A DNA stretch of 6,306 bases from Streptosporangiaceae bacterium (GCA_030040815.1 JASHSZ010000600.1:1-6306), one strand, 5' to 3'. Counted from the stretch's first letter, positions 1 to 4,988 are shown. Program-made: numbers and translations. The notes: generated from the sequence alone by a model not told the origin.

Positions 1-1
1 G

Positions 2-127
2 CCCGACCGGTTCCCCCTGATCACCGCCCACGCCACCCAGCTGGTCGACGGCGATGCCGACGAGCGTTTCCGCATCGCCGTCGACGTCGTCATCGACGGC
101 ATGCTCGCCCGGACAGCCCACCTGTAA
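2..127 (+). CDS. C-terminal end of a TetR/AcrR-family transcriptional regulator (5' end outside window)
   Basis: The only good reading frame at the left edge ends at the TAA at 125-127 and gives 41 residues, beginning PDRFPLITAHATQLVDG and ending DGMLARTAHL. The pattern 'FPLI..H......D..FR...D..IDGM' is what I expect from the last two helices of the TetR-type C-terminal ligand-binding/dimerisation domain, where the consensus runs roughly 'YP.L......D...RF.FGLD.LLDGL'. The DNA-binding helix-turn-helix would lie upstream of the window, so it cannot be checked and neither can the ligand or the target genes. A hairpin begins 13 bases after the stop, so the gene probably ends its own transcript. 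The family call rests on this short tail only. It could be another all-helical regulator, but TetR is much the best fit. Confidence 0.75.
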   Translation, partial: PDRFPLITAHATQLVDGDADERFRIAVDVVIDGMLARTAHL

Positions 128-140
128 CGGACCTGAAACC

Positions 141-164
141 GGTCGGGGCCGAGCCCGTCCGACC
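141..164 (+). terminator. Probable terminator hairpin of the TetR-type gene
   Basis: GGTCGG (141-146) pairs perfectly with CCGACC (159-164). GGC (147-149) can extend the stem with GCC (153-155), leaving a 3-base bulge on the 3' side. The hairpin begins 13 bases past the TAA and is followed by TTGATG, only a weak T-tract, as is usual in high-GC actinobacteria. The position just after a stop codon is the main support. Confidence 0.5.
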
Positions 165-284
165 TTGATGTGGGCCGAGCGCAAGTCGAAGTCCGCAACC
201 GCTGGTCTTGCAAGGCACCCCTTAGCCCGCCGGACGACGGGTTCCCGAAAAAGATGACCACGACTAACCGACAGCTGACGACCA

Positions 285-342
285 CTCACCGCGGTCCCGG
301 ATGTAGCGGCCGAGCGGGCTCTTGACCCCACGCCGCGGTGAG
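285..342. repeat. Perfect 10-bp inverted repeat with 38-bp spacer
   Basis: CTCACCGCGG at 285-294 is the exact reverse complement of CCGCGGTGAG at 333-342. Inside the spacer CCCG (296-299) can pair with CGGG (315-318), so a nested stem is possible. The right arm overlaps the first readable bases of the helix-turn-helix relic, including its only GTG (338-340). It could be an operator, a recombination-site remnant or a structured leader; the sequence does not decide. The rest of 165-315 shows no gene, RNA or promoter that I can support. Confidence 0.45.
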
Positions 343-515
343 GACCGCCGAGCTGCTGAAGGTCAGCAGGATGATGGTGGTGCGGCTGGTAGACGAGCGA
401 CGGATGCCGTCGGTGATTGTGCGGCGGGGGTAAGTCTCAGAAGGTCCGACGCATACCTAGGGCGTTCATCGACCGACTCGCAGCTGAAGCCAACACGGTA
501 GCGCCGACGAGCTGA
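316..515 (+). pseudogene. Decayed helix-turn-helix (excisionase/antitoxin-type) DNA-binding protein
   Basis: Three reading frames in succession spell parts of one small MerR/excisionase-like helix-turn-helix protein. Frame 1 gives GLLTPR (316-333). Frame 2 gives TAELLKVSRMMVVRLVDERR and MPSV (344-415), then runs to TAA at 431. Frame 3 gives RRIPRAFIDRLAAEANTVA (447-503), with its stop at 513-515. The family pattern is 'LLTpreVAeLLkVSRmTVyRLvdeGrlPsvrVG.hrRIPraaid.llae', so the order and spacing are right but two net frame changes break the protein. The most hydrophilic link, 'VGtHR', is replaced by about 28 bases containing the stop. Such proteins serve as excisionases or as the DNA-binding antitoxin half of toxin-antitoxin pairs; no integrase or toxin is visible here. 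It lies beside the 3' end of tRNA-Lys, a common target for integrating elements. I judge it non-functional, unless a 30-codon GTG-started peptide (338-433) is made. Confidence 0.6.
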
Positions 516-517
516 TT

Positions 518-541
518 CGTTCCACGAACCGTTCCACGAAC
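518..541. repeat. Perfect tandem duplication of a 12-bp unit, each unit a small dyad
   Basis: CGTTCCACGAAC occurs twice back to back (518-529 and 530-541). Each copy contains the dyad GTTC-CAC-GAAC. The repeat lies between the helix-turn-helix relic and the tRNA 3' end. It could be a pair of regulator half-sites or replication slippage. It is not an actinobacterial LexA/SOS box, which needs GAAC and GTTC separated by four bases. Confidence 0.6.
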
Positions 542-589
542 GCAATCAGGCTGTCGAACCTCAAGCACGAAACATCACGTCAGGACGGG

Positions 590-662
590 TGCGCCGCCAG
601 GGACTTGAACCCCGAACCCGCGGATTAAGAGTCCGCTGCTCTGCCAATTGAGCTAGCGGCGC
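590..662 (-). tRNA. tRNA-Lys (anticodon CTT)
   Basis: The minus strand folds into a complete 73-nt cloverleaf. The acceptor stem is GCGCCGC/GCGGCGC (7 perfect pairs) with an A discriminator at 590. The D arm is GCTC/GAGC with loop AATTGGCA. The anticodon stem is GCGGA/TCCGC around loop CTCTTAA. The variable region is 5 nt (GGGTT), and the T arm CGGGG/CCCTG has loop TTCAAGT. The anticodon CTT occupies 627-629 and reads lysine AAG codons, the preferred lysine codon in a high-GC genome. The 3' CCA is not encoded, because the next bases are CCC. The gene stands alone, with no neighbouring tRNA and no clear terminator downstream. Its 3' end faces the decayed helix-turn-helix gene, the orientation expected if an element once integrated at the tRNA 3' end. 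Confidence 0.98.
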
Positions 663-690
663 GTATCGCTTCCTGCGGAAGGACTGAGCG

Positions 691-720
691 ATCGTAGCGC
701 AACTCTTCAGCTGGTGCGAA
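691..720 (-). promoter_or_regulatory. Candidate sigma70-type promoter of tRNA-Lys
   Basis: Read on the minus strand, TTCGCA (720-715; 4 of 6 match TTGACA) is followed after 18 bases by TACGAT (696-691, TANNNT type). Transcription would start near 684, about 20 nt before the mature tRNA. The leader contains a small perfect hairpin, CTTCC-TGC-GGAAG (669-681), next to the processing site. The rest of the 149-bp gap to the oxidoreductase stop (721-811) shows nothing I can support beyond weak GC-rich pairing near 782-813. Confidence 0.45.
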
Positions 721-811
721 TCACCCCCGACGCCCCGATCTCCGCCTGCCAGCTTATCCTTCGAGCCTCGACTGACGTGCCGAGCGGCCCGCCCGGCCGA
801 CCCTGGCCCGC

Positions 812-2203
812 TCAGCCGCCGAGGAACCTGCCCATGGCCGCGGCGGCCACAGACGGTCGCCCGGTCCGACCCTCCTCCCAGTCGGCCAGGGCCATCGCGC
901 GCAGCCCGGCGTTCACGCCGAGCCAGCGCAGTGGCTCAGGCTCCCAGGACGGCGAGCGGTGACCGACCCACGGCAGCTGGGTGATGGCACTGTCCACCCC
1001 GGTGATCAGGTCCGCAAGCGTCCGGCCGGCCAGGTTCGTCGTGGCAACGCCGTCACCCACGTAACCGCCAGCCCAGGCCATCCGGGTTGCGGAGTCCAGG
1101 CCCACCGACGCGCACCAGTCGCGCGGCACCCCGAGCGGACCGCCCCACCAGTGGCTGACGCGCACGTCGCGCAGCGCCGGGAACATCTCGGTCAGCGTTC
1201 GCGACAGCGCGGCGAACACCGCCGGCACTCGGTCGTAGCGCGGCCGGACCGCCGACCCCAGGTGATACGGCGCGCCCCGGCCGCCGAACGCGAACCTTCC
1301 GTCCGCGGTGCGCTGCCCGTAGATGATCAGGTGCCGCAGGTCACCGAACGTGGGCCGGTCCGCCAGCCCGATCTCGTCCCACACCGACGCGGGCACTGGC
1401 TGCGTCGCGATCATCAGCGAGTACACGGGCGCGATCGCGCGCTGGAATCCGGGCAGCTCCGGCGTGTAGCCCTCGGTCGCCCGCACGACGTAGTCCGCGC
1501 GGACCGTGCCGAGTGCGGTGAGGACGCGCCCCGGCGAGATCGACAGGACCGGCGTCCGCTCGAACACGGAGACCCCGGCGGCGCGCACCGCTGACGCCAG
1601 CCCGCGCGCCAGCCGCGCCGGGTGGATCGCCGCGCAGTGCGGCGTGTAGGTCCCGCCCAGCACGTCCGTGGCCGCCGCCAGCGAACGCGCTTCCACGGCG
1701 CCGAGCAGCCGCAGGTCCGCTTCGCCGAACCCGAACTCGCGCGCCTCAGCGACCTTGCCCCTTGCCCGCTCGAGCTGGGCAGCCGAGCGGGCAAGCTGGA
1801 CCGTGCCGCCCTTGGCCCAGTGGCAGTCGATGCCCTCGGCCGCAGCGACCCGGCCGACCTCGTCGATGGTCTCCTGCATCGCGCGCTGCATCGCGATGGC
1901 GCCCGCACGCCCGGAGGCAGCCAGCCGCGCCAGCTTCGCCAACGACGCGGGGAACAGCGCCGAGCACCAGCCGCCGTTGCGCCCTGACGCGCCGTAACCG
2001 GCGATCTCCCGCTCGCACACCACGACCCGCAGGCCCGGATCCCGCTTCATGAGGTAGTACGCCGTCCACAGGCCGGTGAAGCCGGCGCCGACGACCGCGA
2101 CGTCGGCCTGCCGGTCGCCGGGCAGCGAGTCGCCGGGCGCGAGCGTGTCCGGCACGGTGTCGTGCCAGAACGACAGCGCCCGGTAGCGGTCGGCCGGCGG
2201 CAT
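812..2203 (-). CDS. FAD-dependent oxidoreductase, DAO (D-amino acid oxidase/glycine oxidase) superfamily
   Basis: The 463-residue protein probably oxidises an amine or amino acid using bound FAD; the substrate is not deducible. A leader, MPPADRYRALSFWHDTVP, precedes the Rossmann fold at 33-65: ADVAVVGAGFTGLWTAYYL carries GxGxxG at 39-44, and Glu64 at the end of the second strand should bind the ADP ribose. GASGRNGGW (71-79) is the FAD-contact loop seen in gamma-glutamylputrescine oxidase-like and related enzymes. GGYVGDGVATTNLAGRTLAD (379-398) is the C-terminal flavin-contact segment. No signal peptide or membrane helix is present, so it should be cytoplasmic. I chose ATG at 2201-2203 because it precedes the conserved leader; another ATG at 2248 adds 15 residues without family-like sequence. 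No good Shine-Dalgarno is visible at either. The open frame continues to 2818, but that part is antisense to the phosphatase. It is divergent from the phosphatase-kinase operon. TGA stop at 814-812. Confidence 0.93.
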   Translation of the reverse strand: MPPADRYRALSFWHDTVPDTLAPGDSLPGDRQADVAVVGAGFTGLWTAYYLMKRDPGLRVVVCEREIAGYGASGRNGGWCSALFPASLAKLARLAASGRAGAIAMQRAMQETIDEVGRVAAAEGIDCHWAKGGTVQLARSAAQLERARGKVAEAREFGFGEADLRLLGAVEARSLAAATDVLGGTYTPHCAAIHPARLARGLASAVRAAGVSVFERTPVLSISPGRVLTALGTVRADYVVRATEGYTPELPGFQRAIAPVYSLMIATQPVPASVWDEIGLADRPTFGDLRHLIIYGQRTADGRFAFGGRGAPYHLGSAVRPRYDRVPAVFAALSRTLTEMFPALRDVRVSHWWGGPLGVPRDWCASVGLDSATRMAWAGGYVGDGVATTNLAGRTLADLITGVDSAITQLPWVGHRSPSWEPEPLRWLGVNAGLRAMALADWEEGRTGRPSVAAAAMGRFLGG

Positions 2204-2211
2204 GCGGCCAT

Positions 2212-2225
2212 CGTGGCACGTGGCA
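2212..2225. promoter_or_regulatory. Tandem 7-bp direct repeat in the 54-bp divergent intergenic region
   Basis: CGTGGCA is repeated head to tail (2212-2218, 2219-2225) between the oxidoreductase start (2203) and the phosphatase start (2258). The junction forms CACGTG, a palindrome. GCATGC also occurs at 2200-2205 and 2245-2250, flanking the region. With only 54 bp, both promoters must overlap here, so the repeat is a candidate binding site for a shared regulator. No convincing -35/-10 pair is visible in either direction. Confidence 0.3.
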
Positions 2226-2257
2226 GGCCAGCCTGGGCGGTCGGGCATGCTGGAGAC

Positions 2258-2797
2258 ATGACGTTCTCCGCGGCCGAGTCCGCCGCCAGCCCGCCGCCGC
2301 GGCGCGATCCGAGCCAGCCGTACCGGATCTGCATCGTCTGCCTGGGCAACATCTGCCGGTCGCCCATGGCGGAGCGGGTGCTCGCCGCGCAGCTGGACCT
2401 GGCCGGGCTGGCCGGCCAGGTGGTCGTCGAGAGCGCCGGGACTGGCGACTGGCACGTCGGGGAGCCGATGGACGGCCGCGCCAGCGCCGAACTGTCCCGC
2501 CGCGGCTACGACGCGGGCGGGCACGAGGCGCGGCAGATCCAGCCGGACTGGCTCGACGACTACGACCTGCTGCTCGCCATGGACCAGTCCAACCTGGCCG
2601 GGCTCGCCGCGCTGACCATCGGCAAGCCGGGCCTCGCGGGCCGGATCATGCTGCTGCGCGCGTTCGATCCAGGGGCGACCGACGGCGCGGAGGTGCCCGA
2701 CCCGTACTACGGGGACGCCGACGACTACGCGGAGGTCTTCGACCTCGTCGACGCCGCGGCGAAGGGCCTGATCAGCCGGCTCAGCGAGCTGCTCTGA
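2258..2797 (+). CDS. ptpA: Low-molecular-weight protein tyrosine phosphatase (PtpA-like)
   Basis: This 179-residue cytoplasmic phosphatase hydrolyses phosphotyrosine and, in this family, small sugar-amine phosphates. The signature loop C-X5-R-S is CLGNICRS (28-35), with nucleophile Cys28 and Arg34. The general acid is Asp148 in DPYYG, followed by the tyrosine pair 150-151 that is also present in mycobacterial PtpA. SAGTGDWHVGEPMDGRA (59-75) supplies the substrate-flanking Trp65 and is very close to the PtpA consensus. The family is usually 150-165 residues; the extra length is a Ser/Ala/Pro/Arg-rich N-terminal tail of about 20 residues. I start at ATG 2258 because TGGAG (2251-2255) lies just upstream, though only 2 bases away; in-frame GTG 2162 would overlap the divergent gene. 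The kinase start follows 8 bases after the TGA, indicating co-transcription. Function as a signalling phosphatase or as partner of the kinase in deglycation are both open. Confidence 0.95.
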   Translation: MTFSAAESAASPPPRRDPSQPYRICIVCLGNICRSPMAERVLAAQLDLAGLAGQVVVESAGTGDWHVGEPMDGRASAELSRRGYDAGGHEARQIQPDWLDDYDLLLAMDQSNLAGLAALTIGKPGLAGRIMLLRAFDPGATDGAEVPDPYYGDADDYAEVFDLVDAAAKGLISRLSELL

Positions 2798-2805
2798 CCG
2801 GCCCG

Positions 2806-3759
2806 ATGGATCCGGCAACCCGGCTCCGCCTCGGCGAGCTGCTGGGCACCGATATCACGGCGGCGCAGGACCTAGGCGGGCAGCACGGCGTCCGGCACTA
2901 CCGTCTCTCGCTGGCCGACGCCCGTTCGGCTTTTGCGAAGGTAGGGAACGGCCTCGAGGGCGCCGGTGCCGCTCGTCGGGCCGCGGTCGTACCGGGGTCC
3001 GAGCACGGCACCGCGGGGCGCACCGGGGAGTCGTCCCCGAGGGCAGCTACCGCTGGGTTCGCGGCCGAAGCTGCCGGGCTGCGCTGGCTGGCCGAGGCTG
3101 CCGCGACCGGCGTTCCCATGGTGCTTGCGCAGAGCGGCGACTGCCTGGTCACCGACTGGATCGAGGCCGGCCAGCCCAGTCGCGACGCCGCAGCCAGATT
3201 CGGCCGGGAGCTGGCCGGTCTGCACGCGGCGGGTGCCGAGCATTTCGGCGCGCCGTGGCCCGGCGAGATCGCGGGCCTGCCGCTGGCCAACGACGCCACC
3301 GACGCCGACGGCTGGGCAGGCTGGTACGCCACCCGCCGAGTGCTGCCTTACGCCCGGATCGGCCGGGACGCCGGTACCCTCAGCCGGGCGGACGTCGCCG
3401 TGATCGAGTCGGCGTGCGAGCGGGTGGCGGACGTCTCTGGGCCGCCCGAACTACCCGCGCGGCTGCACGGCGACTGCTGGTCCGGCAACGTGCTGTGGTC
3501 AGGCGGTCGCGGCTGGCTGATCGACCCGGCGGCGCACGGCGGACACAGGGAAACGGACCTGGCCATGCTGGCGCTGTTCGGTGCGCCCTACCTGGACGCG
3601 ATGCTGTCCGCCTACCAGGAGGTCGGGCCGCTCGCCGACGGCTGGCGCAGCCGCGTGCCGCTGCACCAGCTGCATCCGTTGCTCGTGCACGTGTGCCTGT
3701 TCGGCGCCGCCTACCGGGACGCGGCGCTGGCTGCCGCTCGTGCCGTCCTGGCGCGCTAG
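2806..3759 (+). CDS. Fructosamine kinase-family protein (ketoamine 3-kinase, APH fold)
   Basis: The 317-residue protein should phosphorylate the O3 of fructosamines, ribulosamines or erythrulosamines, destabilising the sugar adduct so that glycated amines are repaired. The catalytic loop is HGDCWSGN (221-228), with Asp223 as base and Asn228 binding metal. LIDPAAHGGHRETDLAML (238-255) carries the metal-binding Asp240 and the GHRE-DLAML stretch that separates fructosamine kinases from aminoglycoside kinases. The usual motif reads HGDLWSGN and ID-PA-YYGHRE, so Cys224 and His244 are changes. FAK (43-45) supplies the ATP-contacting Lys45, and FAAEAAGLRWLAEA (85-98) the helix with the salt-bridge Glu. 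Between them lies a linker of about 36 residues rich in Gly, Ala, Arg and Ser (48-83) that the family normally lacks. ATG 2806 is the only sensible start; it has no Shine-Dalgarno, and the 8-bp gap after the phosphatase suggests coupled translation. Bacterial members often prefer ribulosamine or erythrulosamine. Confidence 0.92.
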   Translation: MDPATRLRLGELLGTDITAAQDLGGQHGVRHYRLSLADARSAFAKVGNGLEGAGAARRAAVVPGSEHGTAGRTGESSPRAATAGFAAEAAGLRWLAEAAATGVPMVLAQSGDCLVTDWIEAGQPSRDAAARFGRELAGLHAAGAEHFGAPWPGEIAGLPLANDATDADGWAGWYATRRVLPYARIGRDAGTLSRADVAVIESACERVADVSGPPELPARLHGDCWSGNVLWSGGRGWLIDPAAHGGHRETDLAMLALFGAPYLDAMLSAYQEVGPLADGWRSRVPLHQLHPLLVHVCLFGAAYRDAALAAARAVLAR

Positions 3760-3893
3760 TGCGGGAGTGGGGTGTGCAATGCGCGCTGGTCGCGGCCGAA
3801 GGTCGAGTTGGTCACGTGGGCGAAGGCGAACTCCCGTGCCGGGATCTCAAGACCGACGCCGCAGCGAGCCGTCTCGGCGAGCCAGTGAACGGC
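3756..3893 (-). other. Short protein-like open fragment, possible gene relic
   Basis: The minus strand has a 45-codon stretch from just after a TGA (3896-3894) to a TAG (3758-3756) that overlaps the kinase stop codon. It reads AVHWLAETARCGVGLEIP then AREFAFAHVTNSTFGRDQ. The composition looks more protein-like than most chance frames here, and 'FAHVTN' faintly recalls nucleoside-phosphorylase-like proteins. There is no start codon at the 5' end and no ribosome binding site, so it is at best a relic. Chance is a serious alternative in GC-rich DNA. Confidence 0.18.
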
Positions 3894-3895
3894 TC
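3866..3895. terminator. Stem-loop 1 in the convergent intergenic region
   Basis: GAGCCGT (3866-3872) pairs perfectly with ACGGCTC (3889-3895) around a 16-base loop. It lies 107 bases past the kinase stop, between convergent genes. No T-tract follows on either strand, so a terminator role is only inferred from its position. Confidence 0.35.
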
Positions 3896-3908
3896 AGGGG
3901 CGCGGTTC

Positions 3909-3946
3909 GGGTGCGTGCTCGGCAGTGGTCGCAGTCGCACACACCC
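3909..3946. terminator. Stem-loop 2 in the convergent intergenic region
   Basis: GGGTGCGTGC (3909-3918) pairs with GCACACACCC (3937-3946) at 9 of 10 positions, around an 18-base loop. There is no T-tract. It may end transcripts from either side, as bidirectional GC-rich hairpins often do between convergent actinobacterial genes. Confidence 0.35.
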
Positions 3947-4028
3947 CTGGCGAGGGCGGCCGCTGCGTGACTCGGCGGCCTAATCGGTCGTTGCGCCCGA
4001 GCGGCCAGCGGTGAAGGCGGCGCTGCGG

Positions 4029-4055
4029 GACCGGCTGGCGCACAGCCCGCCGGTC
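4029..4055. terminator. Stem-loop 3, overlapping the menB stop codon
   Basis: GACCGGC (4029-4035) pairs perfectly with GCCGGTC (4049-4055). After one T/C mismatch, GGC (4037-4039) pairs with GCC (4045-4047), closing a 5-base GCACA loop. The right arm includes two bases of the menB stop (TCA at 4054-4056 on plus). It is the strongest hairpin of the three and the best candidate for ending menB transcripts, or for blocking read-through from the kinase operon. No T-tract is present. Confidence 0.45.
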
Positions 4056-4953
4056 AGTAGTAGTAAGGGAACCGGGACCAGTCCGGCGGCCGCTTCTCCA
4101 GGAAGGCGTTCCGGCCCTCGACAGCCTCGTCGGTCATGTAGGCGAGCCGGGTGGCCTCGGTCGAGAACACTTGCTGGCCGACGAGCCCGTCGTCGATGAG
4201 GTTGAACGCGAACTTCAGCATCCGCAACGAGGTCGGGCTCTGAGCGTTGATCCGCGTGGCCCAGTCCAGCGCCGTGTGCTCCAGGTCGGCGTGCGGCACG
4301 ACCGCGTTGACCATCCCCATGCGGTAGGCGGCCTCCGCGTCGTAGGTATTGCCAAGGAAGAAGATCTCCCGCGCGAACTTCTGGCCGACCTGGCGGGCCA
4401 GGTACGCGGACCCGAAACCGCCGTCAAAGCTGCCCACGACAGCGTCGGTCTGCCGGAACCGGGCGTGCTCGCGGCTGGCGAGCGTGAGGTCGCACACCAC
4501 GTGCAGGCTGTGCCCGCCGCCGGCGGCCCAGCCCGGCACGACGCAGATGACGACCTTCGGCATAAACCTGATGAGCCGGTGAACCTCCATGATGTGCAGC
4601 CGCCCGGCCCGGCCCGGATCGACGGTCTCGGCCGTCTCACCCGCCGCGTATTGGTACCCGTCCCGGCCTCGGATGCGCTGATCACCACCCGAGCAGAAGG
4701 CCCACCCGCCGTCCCTGGGCGACGGGCCGTTGCCCGTCAGCAGCACGCAGCCCACGTCAGCGGACATCCGCGCGTGATCCAGCGCCCGGTACAGCTCATC
4801 GACTGTGTGCGGGCGGAACGCGTTGCGGACTTCCGGCCGGTCGAAGGCCACCCGGACGGTGCCCGAATCGACCGCGCGGTGATACGTGATGTCGGTGAAG
4901 TCGAAACCCTCCACCGGGCGCCACTGGCTGGCATCGAAAATCTCAGAGATCAT
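4054..4953 (-). CDS. menB: 1,4-dihydroxy-2-naphthoyl-CoA synthase (MenB)
   Basis: The 299-residue crotonase-fold enzyme closes the second ring of naphthoquinone, converting o-succinylbenzoyl-CoA to 1,4-dihydroxy-2-naphthoyl-CoA in menaquinone synthesis; it is a soluble cytoplasmic oligomer. The sequence is close to mycobacterial MenB throughout: FRPHTVDELYRALDHARMS (46-64), GGWAFCSGGDQRIRG (82-96), GWAAGGGHSLHVVCDLTLAS (141-160), GSFDGGFGSAYLARQVGQKF (174-193). Oxyanion-hole glycines are Gly90 and Gly146. Asp170 matches catalytic Asp185 of the mycobacterial enzyme, so this is the bicarbonate-independent class, and Tyr272 in LAYMTDEA matches its Tyr287. Two residues after Asp170, Val172 replaces the Asp of the mycobacterial protein. 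The C-terminus KRPPDWSRFPYYY is complete. ATG 4953 gives the expected length with a shortened N-terminal tail (mycobacterial MenB has about 15 more residues); no clear Shine-Dalgarno precedes it. No other men gene lies in the window. Confidence 0.98.
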   Translation of the reverse strand: MISEIFDASQWRPVEGFDFTDITYHRAVDSGTVRVAFDRPEVRNAFRPHTVDELYRALDHARMSADVGCVLLTGNGPSPRDGGWAFCSGGDQRIRGRDGYQYAAGETAETVDPGRAGRLHIMEVHRLIRFMPKVVICVVPGWAAGGGHSLHVVCDLTLASREHARFRQTDAVVGSFDGGFGSAYLARQVGQKFAREIFFLGNTYDAEAAYRMGMVNAVVPHADLEHTALDWATRINAQSPTSLRMLKFAFNLIDDGLVGQQVFSTEATRLAYMTDEAVEGRNAFLEKRPPDWSRFPYYY

Positions 4954-4970
4954 ATGCAGATTGTGGCGAC

Positions 4971-4988
4971 CGGACGGATTGACGTCCG
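4971..4988. promoter_or_regulatory. Inverted repeat in the 52-bp menB/transporter divergent promoter region
   Basis: CGGAC (4971-4975) and GTCCG (4984-4988) form perfect 5-bp arms around an 8-base spacer GGATTGAC. Transcription of menB and the transporter must start in or next to this gap, so the dyad is a possible operator. On the minus strand CACAAT (4965-4960) could serve as a -10 for menB, but no good -35 accompanies it. Short arms make chance possible. Confidence 0.25.

Noticed and set aside
54..257. 67-codon frame at the left edge
   Set aside because: It overlaps the TetR tail in another frame and is a Ser/Pro/Arg-rich chance frame.
518..541. LexA/SOS box
   Set aside because: Actinobacterial SOS boxes need GAAC-N4-GTTC. 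Here the spacing between GAAC and the next GTTC is one base.
590..662. A second tRNA 3'-end copy (att site) within the window
   Set aside because: I looked for the tRNA 3' segment elsewhere on both strands and saw none, so no element boundary can be drawn.
959..1594. 211-codon plus-strand frame opposite the oxidoreductase
   Set aside because: It is antisense to a clear FAD enzyme, has an Arg/Pro/His-rich composition and no ribosome binding site.
2204..2818. N-terminal extension of the oxidoreductase (the open frame runs to 668 codons)
   Set aside because: It lies antisense to the whole phosphatase gene, and its sequence is Arg/Pro/Gly/Val-rich without a domain. The conserved start of the oxidoreductase is at 2203. 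The long open frame reflects GC-rich codon bias.
3255..3983. 242-codon plus-strand frame overlapping the kinase and running past its stop
   Set aside because: It is an out-of-phase shadow of the kinase. The part beyond 3760 has Arg/Gly-rich composition and no recognisable motif.
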